Positions 33,878-42,949 of a DNA stretch of 64,000 bases are shown in pieces. The DNA is taken from assembly GCF_900172265.1 (NCBI RefSeq), contig NZ_FWFK01000004.1, positions 1 to 64,000 of the forward strand. The letters are read 5' to 3'. The translations under genes were made by a program, and so were the position numbers. The notes beneath the pieces are model-generated. The model was not told where the DNA came from, ran no database searches, and saw only the letters and a program-made list of their open reading frames with translations. The DNA comes from Roseivivax jejudonensis. Its GTDB lineage: Bacteria; Pseudomonadota; Alphaproteobacteria; Rhodobacterales; Rhodobacteraceae. Within the stretch, counting starts at the first letter, position 1, and every line of letters starts with the position of its first letter.

Positions 33878-34669
33878 ATGACCCATCTCATCGAAATCAA
33901 GGGCGTGCGCCACGCCTACCCCACGCAATCGGGGCCCCTGCCCGTCCTCGACGGGCTCGACATCGCGGTGCCGGAAGGCGAGTTCTGCGCTGTCGTCGGT
34001 CCGTCGGGCTGCGGCAAGTCCACGCTGACGCGCCTCGTGGCCGGGCTGATGAAGCCGGACGCCGGCGAAGTCTGGCTGCACGGCGAACGCGTCACCAGCC
34101 CGCGCAGTACCGTTGGCATGGCGTTCCAGAACCCGGTCCTGCTCGAGTGGCGCACGATCCTCGACAACGTGATTCTGCCGCTCGAGATTGTCGCGCCCCG
34201 GATGCCGCGGCGCGACCGTGTGGCGCGGGCCGAGGCGCTACTCGACATGGTCGGGTTGTCGGGCTTCGAGGGCAAGCGCCCGTCCGAACTGTCGGGCGGG
34301 ATGCGCCAGCGCGCCTCGCTCTGCCGGGCCATCGTGCACAAGCCCGACGTGCTGATCATGGACGAGCCGTTCGGCGCGCTCGACAACTTCACGCGCGAGG
34401 ATCTGTGGCAGACCATGCGCGATCTGCGCGCGAAGGAGCCGTTCACCGCCGTGCTCATCACCCACGACCTGCGCGAGAGCGTGTTCCTCGGCGACCAGGT
34501 GATCGTCCTGTCCGGCCGCCCGGCGCGCACGCAATACGTGCTCGATGTCACGCTGCCCGCCGACCGCACGATCGACGCGCTCTATACCAAGGAGGCGGGC
34601 GATATGCTCCACACGCTGCGCGACCAGATCAAGATCGCGCAGGGCCGCGAAACCGCGGAGGCCACGTGA
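33878..34669 (+). CDS. ABC transporter ATP-binding protein
   Basis: The 263-residue ATPase has Walker A GPSGCGKST (about 48-56), Q-loop FQNPVLLEWR, signature LSGGMRQR, Walker B VLIMDEPFGALD and H-loop VLITHD. It belongs to the SsuB/TauB/ThiZ-like group. Its stop overlaps the GTG of the permease (GTGA, 34666-34669), which gives translational coupling. Confidence 0.92.
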   Translation: MTHLIEIKGVRHAYPTQSGPLPVLDGLDIAVPEGEFCAVVGPSGCGKSTLTRLVAGLMKPDAGEVWLHGERVTSPRSTVGMAFQNPVLLEWRTILDNVILPLEIVAPRMPRRDRVARAEALLDMVGLSGFEGKRPSELSGGMRQRASLCRAIVHKPDVLIMDEPFGALDNFTREDLWQTMRDLRAKEPFTAVLITHDLRESVFLGDQVIVLSGRPARTQYVLDVTLPADRTIDALYTKEAGDMLHTLRDQIKIAQGRETAEAT

Positions 34670-35433
34670 ACGGATCCCTGCAGAAGGTCGCCGTCCCGGT
34701 GATCGCGATCGTCGTCTTCCTCGTGCTATGGGAGGCGCTCGTCCAGTTGAATGGCTGGCCCGACTACGTCATGGCCTCGCCGTCCGATCTGCCGACGGCC
34801 TACGCCAATTTCTGGGAGCTGTTCCTGATCGGCTCGTGGCAGACGCTGTGGCGCACGATCGCCGGCCTCGCGCTCGCCGTCGTGGTCGGGGTTCTGATCG
34901 GCATGGTCATGGGCTTTTCGCGGATCATGCGCGATGCGCTCTATCCGCTGCTTGTCGGCTTCAACGCGATCCCGAAGGCGACGCTGGTGCCGGTGCTGGC
35001 GCTGCTGTTCATCGGTCAGCACAACTTCAACACCGTGATGATGGCGTTCCTGATCTCGTTCTTCCCGATCGCGGTGTCGGTTGGCATCGGGCTGTCCACG
35101 CTGGAGCCCGAATACCGCGACATCCTGCGCTCGCTCGGCGCGAGCCGGGTGACGATCTTTCGCAAGATCGCGCTGCCCAAGACCCTGCCCGAGTTCTTCG
35201 GCGCGCTGAAGGTCGCCGTGACGCTCGCCTTCATCGGCACCAACCTGGTGGAGATCGTGTCGCCGCACGGGCGCGGGCTCGGCGCGCTGTTCCTGTCGGC
35301 GCAGACGAACTCGAACTACCCGCTGATGTTCGCGGTGCTGATCGCGCTCGCCGTGCTCGGCATCGCGCTCTACTACGCGGTGATCTTCCTCGAACGCACC
35401 TTCGCCGGCTGGGCCGAGCAGCAGTCGACCTGA
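34666..35433 (+). CDS. ABC transporter permease
   Basis: The 255-residue membrane protein has six helices and the EAA-type loop (LEPEYRDILRSLGASRVTIFRKIALPKTLPEFF) that contacts the ATPase. It starts at GTG 34666 inside the ATPase stop. Family is BPD_transp_1 of the SsuC/TauC kind, matching the binding protein. A 9-bp hairpin stands 6 bases after the stop. Confidence 0.92.
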   Translation: MNGSLQKVAVPVIAIVVFLVLWEALVQLNGWPDYVMASPSDLPTAYANFWELFLIGSWQTLWRTIAGLALAVVVGVLIGMVMGFSRIMRDALYPLLVGFNAIPKATLVPVLALLFIGQHNFNTVMMAFLISFFPIAVSVGIGLSTLEPEYRDILRSLGASRVTIFRKIALPKTLPEFFGALKVAVTLAFIGTNLVEIVSPHGRGLGALFLSAQTNSNYPLMFAVLIALAVLGIALYYAVIFLERTFAGWAEQQST

Positions 35434-35439
35434 CGCGCG

Positions 35440-35461
35440 GGCCGCCCCGTCGGGGGCGGCC
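35440..35461. terminator. Hairpin between convergent operons
   Basis: A 9-bp GC stem (GGCCGCCCC / GGGGCGGCC) with a 4-base loop lies between the ABC permease (ending 35433) and dctM (ending 35473). There is no clear T-run, so it may work as a weak or factor-assisted terminator for both sides. Confidence 0.45.
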
Positions 35462-35472
35462 TGCAGTCTCGC

Positions 35473-36792
35473 CTAACGGCCGGTAATGCCCGGAAACGCG
35501 ATCAGCAGGGCGAGCGCCAACACCTGCAGGCAGATGAACGGCAGGAGGGACTTGAAGATCTCGCCGAGGCTGATGTCCGCCGGCGCCACCGATTTCAGGT
35601 AGAACGCGGCCGGGCCGAAGGGCGGCGAGAGGAAGCTGACCTGCATGTTCATGCAGAACAGCACCCCGAACCACACCGGATCGTACCCCAGATCTGTGAT
35701 GATCGGCACGAAGACCGGCATCGCCAGAAGTGCGATCCCGACCCAGTCGAGGAACATGCCCAGAACGAACAGGATGCCCATCATGAAGAGCAGGACGTAG
35801 AGCCGGTTCTCCGAGATGTTGGCGACCAGCGACTGGATGAACTCGAGCCCGCCCATCAGGTTGAACACGCCGACGAGCGCCGAGGCACCGATCCCGATCC
35901 ACACGATCATGCCGACCGTGCGCAGCGTCTGAAGCGCCGCCCCCGTCATCAGGCGCAGCGTGAACTCCCCGCGCAGCATGGTCGAGATGATGACGCCCAG
36001 CACGCCCACGGCCGAGGCCTCGGTCACGCTGGCGATTCCGCCGTAGATCGAGCCCAGCACGCCGATCACCACGAGGATGGGCAGGATCAGCCCGCGCAAC
36101 AGCTTGAGCTTCTCCGACAGCGGCGTGTCGTCGTCGGGCGGCAGTGCGGGCGCCATCGCCGGGTTCAGGTAGGCGCGCGTCAGCACGTAGATCACGTAGA
36201 AGCTCGCCAGCATCAGCCCCGGCAGGAACGACGCGGTGAACAGGTCCCCGATCGAGACGTTGGCGGTCAGGCCGTAGATGATGAGAACGATCGACGGCGG
36301 CACCATCGTGCCGAGCGCGCCACCGGCGCAGACCACGCCGATGGCCAGTTGCCGGTCGTAGCCGAGGCGCAGCATCTGCGGCAGCGCGATCAGCCCCAGC
36401 AGCACGATCTCGCCCCCGATGATGCCCGACATCGCGGCAAGGATTACGGCGACGATGATCGTCTGGATCGCGACGCCGCCGCGCAGGCGTCCGCCGACGA
36501 GCTTCATCGCGTCGAAGAGGTCCCGCGCGATCCCGGATCGGTCGAGGATCGCCGCCATCAGCACGAACATCGGCACGGATACGAAGACGAAGCTCGTGAC
36601 GAACGAATAGACCCGGCTGGTGATGAGCGGCACCGCCATCGGACCGAACCAGCCGAGCGCGAAGACGAGCGCGACCAGAAGCGTCAAGAAAGCAAGCGGG
36701 ATGCCGGTGACCAGCAACAGCAGCAGCATCCCGAACATGAGGTAGGTCGCGGTCTCGACGCCGAGCCCCTGAAGCGAACCGAAGAACTCCAT
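35473..36792 (-). CDS. dctM: TRAP transporter large membrane subunit DctM
   Basis: The 439-residue protein has a dozen hydrophobic segments and family markers: LLLVTGIPLAFLTLLVALVF, SFVFVSVPMFVLMAAILDRSG, GGALGTMVPPSIVLIIYGL. The last third contains FVLGMFLDWVGIALLAMPVF. It forms the sodium-driven elevator of the transporter. Its ATG is one base after the DctQ stop. Encoded with gluconokinase, so the cargo may be gluconate. Confidence 0.92.
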   Translation of the reverse strand: MEFFGSLQGLGVETATYLMFGMLLLLLVTGIPLAFLTLLVALVFALGWFGPMAVPLITSRVYSFVTSFVFVSVPMFVLMAAILDRSGIARDLFDAMKLVGGRLRGGVAIQTIIVAVILAAMSGIIGGEIVLLGLIALPQMLRLGYDRQLAIGVVCAGGALGTMVPPSIVLIIYGLTANVSIGDLFTASFLPGLMLASFYVIYVLTRAYLNPAMAPALPPDDDTPLSEKLKLLRGLILPILVVIGVLGSIYGGIASVTEASAVGVLGVIISTMLRGEFTLRLMTGAALQTLRTVGMIVWIGIGASALVGVFNLMGGLEFIQSLVANISENRLYVLLFMMGILFVLGMFLDWVGIALLAMPVFVPIITDLGYDPVWFGVLFCMNMQVSFLSPPFGPAAFYLKSVAPADISLGEIFKSLLPFICLQVLALALLIAFPGITGR

Positions 36793-36793
36793 C

Positions 36794-37366
36794 TCAGCGC
36801 TTCCCCCGCGCGTAATTGACCGTAAGGATCAGGAACTGCACCGCCATCACCGTCAGCACCGCGAGCAGGAAGACCTTCGTGAGACCGGGATAGACCGGAT
36901 CCCATGCGCTGCCCGACCGCTCCAGCCGGAACTCGCCCGTGGGCGTGAAGGCCGCCCGCCCGACCATGATCCATGCGGCGTAGGCAAACATCGCCGACGA
37001 CAGGGCGCAGACGGCCGAAATCGCGATGTCGAGACCGCGCCGCGCGCGGGGCGGGATTGCGTCGTAGATCAGGACCACGCGGATGTGGCTGTCGCGGGCG
37101 ACGCAGTAGAGCCCGCCGTAGACGAACGCGAGACCGGACAGGAAGATCGTCGTCTCGTGCGCCCAGGTCGTCGGGCTGTTGAAGAAGTAGCGCAGCACGA
37201 CCTCCTGGATGAGGATCAGCATCGCCAGCACGATCCCGAGGGCGAAGACGATCCCGCCCGCCGAGATCGCGCGCCCGAGCCACCCCGCTTCCGGGATCGG
37301 CCCGCCTTCGTCGCGCGGCGGCTCCGCATCGGTATCCTGCCGCCTGTCGTCCTCGCCGCCGCTCAT
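36794..37366 (-). CDS. dctQ: TRAP transporter small membrane subunit DctQ
   Basis: The 190-residue protein has a charged cytoplasmic N-terminus and four helices: GIVFALGIVLAMLILIQEVV followed by LRYFFNSPTTWAHE, FLSGLAFVYGG with HIRVVLIYD, and two more. The HIRV motif after helix 2 is typical of DctQ. A GGAGAG ribosome site fixes the ATG at 37366. It follows the binding-protein gene after a 69-base gap containing a hairpin. Confidence 0.9.
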   Translation of the reverse strand: MSGGEDDRRQDTDAEPPRDEGGPIPEAGWLGRAISAGGIVFALGIVLAMLILIQEVVLRYFFNSPTTWAHETTIFLSGLAFVYGGLYCVARDSHIRVVLIYDAIPPRARRGLDIAISAVCALSSAMFAYAAWIMVGRAAFTPTGEFRLERSGSAWDPVYPGLTKVFLLAVLTVMAVQFLILTVNYARGKR

Positions 37367-37391
37367 CGGCTCTCCTCCCTCGCGCACGCGA

Positions 37392-37420
37392 AGGGGCCGG
37401 CCCCGGCGGGACCGGCCCCT
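37392..37420 (-). terminator. Hairpin between dctP and dctQ
   Basis: A 9-bp stem (AGGGGCCGG / CCGGCCCCT, minus sense) with an 11-base loop lies in the 69-base gap after the binding-protein gene. Such hairpins commonly protect or attenuate mRNA so that the binding protein is made in excess over the membrane subunits. No T-run is seen. Confidence 0.45.
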
Positions 37421-37435
37421 CTGCGGCTGTCGCTC

Positions 37436-38443
37436 TTACATCAGGCCTTCTTCGGTCAGATACGTGGTCAGCGTGTCATAGACCTTCTGCGCGTTCTCGG
37501 ACCGCTCGGCGACCTTTTCCCATTCGCCCTGCGCGATCTGGCGGAACTTGGCGCGCTCCTCGTCGGACCAGTCATGAACGGTCACGTCACCGGATTCCTT
37601 GGCCTCGGCCACGGCCTCCTGATCGGCTTCGCGCAGCGTCTCGATCTGCATCTGCGCGAACTCGCGCACCGACTCCTCGAGCGTGGACTGCTGCTCCTCG
37701 GTCAGGCTGTCCCACGTCTCCTTGTTCATCGAGATCTCGACGAGCGGCATGGAGTGGAAGCCCGGGTAGACCGGGTGCGGCGCCACGTCGTGCATGCCCT
37801 GCGCCTGGTTGGTCGAGAAGACGGTGTAGTCGGCCGCGTCGATCACGCCCTTGTCGAGCGAGGTGAAGACCTCCGAGCCCGGCAGGTTCACCGGGGCGGC
37901 GCCGGCCGCGGCAAAGACCTGCTGCACGAGGCCCTCGGGCGCGCGCATCTTCAGCCCCTGAAGATCGTCCACACCCTCGAGCGGGACCTTCGACACGAAG
38001 GCTTCGAGACCCGGCGTCGTCGCACCGATGAACTGCAGGCCGTAGGGATTGACCAGCTCGTTCATCAGCTCCTTGCCGCCGCCCTCTTCCATGAAATCGA
38101 GCATTTCCTGCGGGTCGCCATAGGCGCCCACCGGGTTGGCGATCAGGCCGAAGGCCGGATCCTTGCCCGCGAAGTACGAGGTGTCGGTGACGTGGCCGTC
38201 GAGGATGCCGGCCGCGATCGCGTCCTGCGTCTCGTTGTGCGCAACGATCGACTCGACCGGCAGAAGCTCGATCTCGATGGCGCCGTCGGTCTTTTCCGAC
38301 ACGCTCTCGGCCCATTGCTGCTGCAGCTGGAAGTTCGGATTGCCCGCGGGGTCCGACGACTGGAAGCGCAGCGTCATATCCTGCGCGAGCGCGAGGCTCG
38401 ATGTGCCCATCGCGAACAGCGCGGCGAGTGTCAGGGTTTTCAT
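37436..38443 (-). CDS. dctP: TRAP transporter substrate-binding protein DctP
   Basis: The 335-residue precursor has a Sec signal (MKTLTLAALFAMGTSSLALA) and the DctP pattern: MTLRFQSSDPAGNP, GLKMRAPEGLVQQVF (with the arginine that grips a carboxylate), DKGVIDAADYTVFSTN. The ligand is thus likely an organic acid; neighbouring gluconokinase suggests a sugar acid. It lies 29 bases after gntK on the same strand. Confidence 0.9.
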   Translation of the reverse strand: MKTLTLAALFAMGTSSLALAQDMTLRFQSSDPAGNPNFQLQQQWAESVSEKTDGAIEIELLPVESIVAHNETQDAIAAGILDGHVTDTSYFAGKDPAFGLIANPVGAYGDPQEMLDFMEEGGGKELMNELVNPYGLQFIGATTPGLEAFVSKVPLEGVDDLQGLKMRAPEGLVQQVFAAAGAAPVNLPGSEVFTSLDKGVIDAADYTVFSTNQAQGMHDVAPHPVYPGFHSMPLVEISMNKETWDSLTEEQQSTLEESVREFAQMQIETLREADQEAVAEAKESGDVTVHDWSDEERAKFRQIAQGEWEKVAERSENAQKVYDTLTTYLTEEGLM

Positions 38444-38472
38444 TGTGGTCCTCCCGTTTGAACGAAGTGGGC

Positions 38473-38973
38473 TCACGCCTGCTGGCGCGAGCGGTTGGCG
38501 AAATCGTGGGCCGCGTCGGCCAGCGGGCCGAACGGGTCGGAGATGTCGAGCGCGAGAACGTCGTCGCCTTCCGGCGGCTCGAGGTCCGCAAGCTGGCTGT
38601 CGATCAGGCTCGTCGGCATGTAGTGGCCCTCGCGGCCGGCCATGCGCGTGGCGATCAGATCGCGGTCGCCGTGCAGGAAGATGACATCGAGCGGCCCCAG
38701 GCGCTCGGCCAGCCGCTGCCGGTAGGCGTCCTTCAGCGCCGAACAGGCGATCACCGACCGGTCCCCGGCCGACGCGGCCGCGTCGGCGACGCGATCCAGC
38801 CATGACCAGCGGTGCGCATCGGTCAGGGCCGCGCCGCGCGACATGCGCGCGACCGCCTCGGGCGAGTGATACTCGTCCGCCTCGACCAGCGGGCACGCCA
38901 TGCGCTCGGCCAGGTGCGCGGCAAGCGTCGACTTGCCGGTACCGCAAATGCCCATGACCAGGACGTGCCGCAC
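38473..38973 (-). CDS. gntK: Gluconokinase
   Basis: The 166-residue kinase has Walker A GICGTGKST (8-16) and the gluconokinase blocks EADEYHSPEAVARMSRG, LTDAHRWSWLD, ACSALKDAYRQRL and GHYMPTSLIDSQLADLE. It phosphorylates gluconate to 6-phosphogluconate. Start is GTG 38973 with GGAGGAAA upstream. First gene of the gntK-dctPQM operon; divergent from a LacI regulator. Confidence 0.93.
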   Translation of the reverse strand: MRHVLVMGICGTGKSTLAAHLAERMACPLVEADEYHSPEAVARMSRGAALTDAHRWSWLDRVADAAASAGDRSVIACSALKDAYRQRLAERLGPLDVIFLHGDRDLIATRMAGREGHYMPTSLIDSQLADLEPPEGDDVLALDISDPFGPLADAAHDFANRSRQQA

Positions 38974-39003
38974 GATCTTTCCTCCCTCCTGCCATGCCTC
39001 GGC

Positions 39004-39048
39004 ATGACAGCGCTGTCATCGACGCAAGGAATATTGACAGCGCTGTCA
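39004..39048. promoter_or_regulatory. Twin palindromic operators for the LacI-type regulator
   Basis: The same palindrome TGACAGCGCTGTCA occurs at 39005-39018 (extended to 16 bp as ATGACAGCGCTGTCAT) and at 39035-39048. Centres are 30 bases apart, about three helical turns on one face of the DNA. The core CGCT/AGCG with flanking arms is the layout of LacI/GntR-family sites. They lie between gntK and the regulator and could bind two dimers cooperatively. Confidence 0.85.
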
Positions 39049-39055
39049 TTCGTCA

Positions 39056-40114
39056 ATGATTGTCTTGACCATGACCGAACAGGCCGGCCGCAGCGAAAAA
39101 AACACAGCCAGGCGCGCAACCTTGGCAGACGTCGCCCGCGAGGTCGGCGCGTCGACCATCACGGTGAGCCGCGCGCTGCGCCGCCCCGAGATGGTGTCGG
39201 AGGGCCTGCGCCAGCGAATCGCGGTCGCGGTCGAGGAGCTGGGCTACCTGCCCGACCCGGCCGCCCGCGCGCTCGCCTCGCGCCGCAGCAACGTGATCGG
39301 CGTTCTGATCCCGTCGGTCACCAACAACGTGTTCGCCGATGTGCTGGCCGGGCTCTACGACACGGTCGGCGGCACCGCCTACAACGTCCAGCTCGGCAAC
39401 ACGCGCTACGACACGCAGGTCGAGGAGGATCTCGTCCGCATCTTCCTGAGCCAGCGGCCGGCGGGGCTGATCGTCGCCGGCGTTGACCAGTCGCCGGCCT
39501 CGCGGCGCCTGCTGCAACAGGCCGAATGCCCCGTCGTCCAGATCATGGAGCTCGCGCGCGATCCGATCGACATGCTCGTGGGGTTCTCTCACCGGGACGC
39601 CGCGCGCGCCGCGACGGAGCATCTGCTCGACCGGGGATACCGCGTCCCGGCGTTCATCGGGGCCCGGATGGACCCGCGCTCCGAGCGGCGCCGCGCGGGC
39701 TTCTGCGACGCGATCCGGGCCGCCGATCCCCGCGCGCGGATCCGCGAGTTGACGACCAACGAGCCGTCGAGCGTGCGGCTCGGCGGTGCGCTGTTCGACC
39801 GGCTGCGCGCCGATGCGCCCGAAATCGACGCGGTGTTTTGCAACAACGACGACCTCGCACTCGGCGCGCAGTTTGCCGCGCAGCGCGCGGGCCTCCGCAT
39901 CGGCCCGGACATCGGCATCTGCGGCTTCAACGATCTCGAGGTCATGTCGGCGGCGCATCCGGCGATCACCAGCGTCCGCACCTTCCGCCGCGAGATGGGC
40001 GAGATCGCCTTGCAGAGGCTCCTCGCCCGGATCGAGGGCGCCGACGATCCGTCCGAGGCGGTCGTCGATCTGTCGTGGCGGCTCGAGCCGCGATCGAGCA
40101 CCGATCGCGGCTAG
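39056..40114 (+). CDS. LacI-family regulator, probably gluconate-responsive
   Basis: Up to 352 residues from ATG 39056; ATG 39071 (MTEQAGRS) is an equal alternative, as neither has a clear ribosome site. The helix-turn-helix and hinge (ATLADVAREVGASTITVSRALRRPEMVSEGLRQRI; ALASRRSNVIGVLIPS) are of the GntR(LacI) kind, followed by a periplasmic-binding-like domain. Its place next to gntK and the twin operators suggests repression of gntK-dctPQM, lifted by gluconate or 6-phosphogluconate. Confidence 0.88.
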   Translation: MIVLTMTEQAGRSEKNTARRATLADVAREVGASTITVSRALRRPEMVSEGLRQRIAVAVEELGYLPDPAARALASRRSNVIGVLIPSVTNNVFADVLAGLYDTVGGTAYNVQLGNTRYDTQVEEDLVRIFLSQRPAGLIVAGVDQSPASRRLLQQAECPVVQIMELARDPIDMLVGFSHRDAARAATEHLLDRGYRVPAFIGARMDPRSERRRAGFCDAIRAADPRARIRELTTNEPSSVRLGGALFDRLRADAPEIDAVFCNNDDLALGAQFAAQRAGLRIGPDIGICGFNDLEVMSAAHPAITSVRTFRREMGEIALQRLLARIEGADDPSEAVVDLSWRLEPRSSTDRG

Positions 40115-40129
40115 GCCGACAGAGCGCCG

Positions 40130-41107
40130 TCAGGGCCAGAGCACGTAGAGATACACCGCGTATCCCGCGAGCAGCACCGCGCCTTCCCGCCGGCTGATGC
40201 GAAGCCCCGTCGCCGCGAAGACCACCAGCAGCAGCGACACCGCGACCATGAGCGGCAGGTCGAAACGTGCGATCTCCGCCGGCACCTCGGTCGGCGAGAT
40301 CAGCGCCGTGGCGCCGCCGATCCCGAGGATGTTGTAGATGTTGGACCCGACGATGTTGCCGAACGCCACGTCGGTCTGCCGCTTGAGCGCGGCGACCACC
40401 GACGTCACCAACTCGGGCATGGAGGTGCCCACCGCCACGATGGTCAGCCCGATCACCGTCTCCGGAATGGCGAAGGACTCCGCGAGCGCCACCGCGCCGG
40501 ACACCAGCAGCGCCCCGCCTCCGACCACGAGAAGCAGCCCGCCGATCGCGACCAGAAGCGACACGACGATTCCGCGCGACACCCCATGGCCCGGCGCCAC
40601 GGCCGGATCGACGCCCTCGAGCGCCGCGGCCTTTTCGATCGCCGCGCCGGGGCCGGCCGACGCCCGCTCCTGCCGGAACGCCAGGATAATGTAGCCGACG
40701 AGCACCGCGACGAAGACGATGCCCACCGGGCGGCCGAGCGGCAGGACGACGGCGATCACAGCGAAGGCGACGGCCACCGCGAGCATCACCATCGCGTCCC
40801 GCCGGAGCGCCGCCGAGGCGACCGTGATCGGAAAGAGCAGCGCCGATGCGCCCACGATCAGCAGGATGTTGGCGATGTTCGACCCGACGATGTTGCCGAC
40901 GGCGATCCCCGGCGCGCCGGCGAGCGCGGCCTGAACCGACGTGACCAGCTCGGGCATCGACGTCCCGAACCCCACGAGCGTCAGACCGATCACGAGCGGC
41001 GACACGCCCAGCCGCTCGGCCACGGCGACCGCCCCGCGCACCAGCAGATCACCCCCGGCGATCAGGAGAACGAGCCCCCCGACAAGCGGCAGCCAGATGT
41101 CGAACAT
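40130..41107 (-). CDS. YrbG-type calcium/sodium exchanger
   Basis: The 325-residue membrane protein is made of two inverted halves, each with the alpha-repeat pair GFGTSMPELVTS...GNIVGSNIANILL and AVGTSMPELVTS...GNIVGSNIYNILG, the ion-binding core of the CaCA superfamily. A basic cytoplasmic loop separates them. It exchanges Ca2+ or similar cations for Na+ or H+. The ATG at 41107 opens the first helix. It stands alone, converging with the LacI-type gene. Confidence 0.9.
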   Translation of the reverse strand: MFDIWLPLVGGLVLLIAGGDLLVRGAVAVAERLGVSPLVIGLTLVGFGTSMPELVTSVQAALAGAPGIAVGNIVGSNIANILLIVGASALLFPITVASAALRRDAMVMLAVAVAFAVIAVVLPLGRPVGIVFVAVLVGYIILAFRQERASAGPGAAIEKAAALEGVDPAVAPGHGVSRGIVVSLLVAIGGLLLVVGGGALLVSGAVALAESFAIPETVIGLTIVAVGTSMPELVTSVVAALKRQTDVAFGNIVGSNIYNILGIGGATALISPTEVPAEIARFDLPLMVAVSLLLVVFAATGLRISRREGAVLLAGYAVYLYVLWP

Positions 41108-41337
41108 GATGAAAACCCTCTCGTGCCGGTCCCGGTTCGCGGGCCGCACACTGGACCGAGAGGGCCGGAAATGGCCAGCCCTCGGCCGGTGATGGTGACT
41201 GTCCCGAACCGCCGGGCGTCGGGGCCCTGCGCCCCGGTTGTCTCCGGCCTAGCGCAGATGTGCGGGAGGCGGGGCCAATGCAATTGCCCCGCGCAACTTT
41301 TTCGCAAGCCTGTTCTTGCCACGGACCGTCGCCACCT

Positions 41338-41823
41338 TCAGGTCAGCAGAAAGCCCCACCCGGCAAGGCCGAGGCCCACGCCGGCCGGCAGGCGGCCCGC
41401 CTCGTCGGCCAGCACTTTCCAGTGGCTGCCGGGGTCGGCCGCCACGCGGCGCAGGCCGAGCGTGAGCGCGACCGCCAAGAGCAGCCCGACACCGAGCATG
41501 AAAAGGAACAGCACCCAGTCGTCCGCGGGCACGAACAGCGACAGCGCGGCGAGGAACTTGACGTCGCCCGCGCCGACGAGTCCGGCGGCGAACGCCGCGA
41601 GCCCCGTCAGCACGATGACGAGCGCCACCGCCACGCGCCAGACGAGGTCAGCCGTCTCGAGGCAAGGCGCATGCGTCACCGCGAACAGCGCCACCGTCGC
41701 CAGCACGAGAGCGTTCGGGATCCGCATCCATCGCAGATCCGACAGCGCGGCGAGCGCGAGCAGCAGCCCCAGCGGCGCCGCCGTCAGCCAGGCTCCCCCG
41801 ACGGAACAGACCGCGTCAGGCAT
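41338..41823 (-). CDS. cpaA: Prepilin peptidase CpaA/TadV
   Basis: The 161-residue A24-family aspartyl protease has both active-site aspartates: D29 in SDLRWMRIPN and D87 in GAGDVKFLAAL, with six membrane helices and no N-methylase domain, as usual in TadV. It would cleave Flp after the glycine at position 17. Its start lies within the end of the LuxR-type gene (8-base overlap), so the two are coupled. Confidence 0.9.
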   Translation of the reverse strand: MPDAVCSVGGAWLTAAPLGLLLALAALSDLRWMRIPNALVLATVALFAVTHAPCLETADLVWRVAVALVIVLTGLAAFAAGLVGAGDVKFLAALSLFVPADDWVLFLFMLGVGLLLAVALTLGLRRVAADPGSHWKVLADEAGRLPAGVGLGLAGWGFLLT

Positions 41824-42676
41824 GTTCCTGCGCGCTCTGCTGAACCATCGCGATCAGTTCGCGCTGCCCGGTGGTGCCGGTCTTGGCGTAGAGGCTGCGC
41901 AGGTGGCTCCGCACCGTAGCGATCGAGATGCCGAGCGTCTCGGCGATCATCTTGGGCGGCTGACCCATCGACAGCGCGTGGAACACCCGCCGTTCGGCCG
42001 AGGTGAGGGCATAGGGATTGCCCGCGCTGAACGGATCGATATCGCCCTCGTCGGCGAGCCGGTCGCGCCGGGGGTCGGGCATCAGCGCCTCCATCACGCC
42101 TGGCGTCCGCAAGAGCCACGCATCCGACAGCGCACGGGTCACGAGGATCGTCGGGATCTCCGGGCTGCGGCGCGGCGCGGATTCGAAGCTCAGTTCGATG
42201 AAATCCGTGTGCTCGGCGCAGGTTTCCAGAACGATCAGGCTGGCCTCGTGATTGTCGGTGCGTTGCGACCATTCCTGCGCGGCGGGCGAAACAGCGAATT
42301 CCGGCGCGCGCCGCAACTCCGACAGGCGCCAGATCGAGCCATGCTCGAGAGCGTCGCCATGGTGCGTCACGAGGAACCGCGCGAGGTGGCCCTTGATGGT
42401 GGCGTCGAACGTGTCGGTGGCGCGGCAATAGGATCGCACGCCCGAAACGCGCCGCGACCCCGGCTCGTACCGATAGAGCGCGACCCGCGCCGCCTGCGTC
42501 TGGCGGCCCAGCGACGTCAAAACGGGATCCAGCCCGAACTGCCCGGTCAGCGCCCCCATCCAGTCGGTGATCAGCGCGAAGGACCGGGCGAGGCGAAAGT
42601 GGAGGTCCGAGGCTCCCTCGAACGGCACGAGATCCGAGCGGCTGCGATAGGTTCTCTTCGGCACGTCCCGATACAC
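41816..42676 (-). CDS. LuxR-type regulator linked to the tad locus
   Basis: The 286-residue protein ends in a LuxR/NarL helix-turn-helix (LTSAERRVFHALSMGQPPKMIAETLGISIATVRSHLRSLYAKTGTTG). The first 200 residues match no domain recognised; no receiver aspartates or autoinducer-binding motifs are obvious. Start is GTG 42676, with a further GTG at 42664. It is coupled to cpaA and divergent from flp, so it probably controls pilus expression. Such a fused regulator is not part of standard tad loci. Confidence 0.82.
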   Translation of the reverse strand: MYRDVPKRTYRSRSDLVPFEGASDLHFRLARSFALITDWMGALTGQFGLDPVLTSLGRQTQAARVALYRYEPGSRRVSGVRSYCRATDTFDATIKGHLARFLVTHHGDALEHGSIWRLSELRRAPEFAVSPAAQEWSQRTDNHEASLIVLETCAEHTDFIELSFESAPRRSPEIPTILVTRALSDAWLLRTPGVMEALMPDPRRDRLADEGDIDPFSAGNPYALTSAERRVFHALSMGQPPKMIAETLGISIATVRSHLRSLYAKTGTTGQRELIAMVQQSAQEHA

Positions 42677-42949
42677 TCCCTGTTAATTATTAATCCGACT
42701 TGTTCCTTTTGACTCTGGTCGCTGTGGCGACCGCTTGAAGGAAAAACCCGGGCATTTCTGGGATTGCCGCGTCGGCGCCGTAATCCTGCCGGAGCGAAGG
42801 CCGATTATACGTGAAGTTACCCAGATCCTGACGCAATTCATCATCCATCTGGTCGATGAGACGGCTCGATCGGCCCGGTAGACAGACCTCACTGACATCG
42901 GCGGGCTCCCCAATGCCGCCGCCCCCAACCAGAGCAAAGGTCTTTGACG

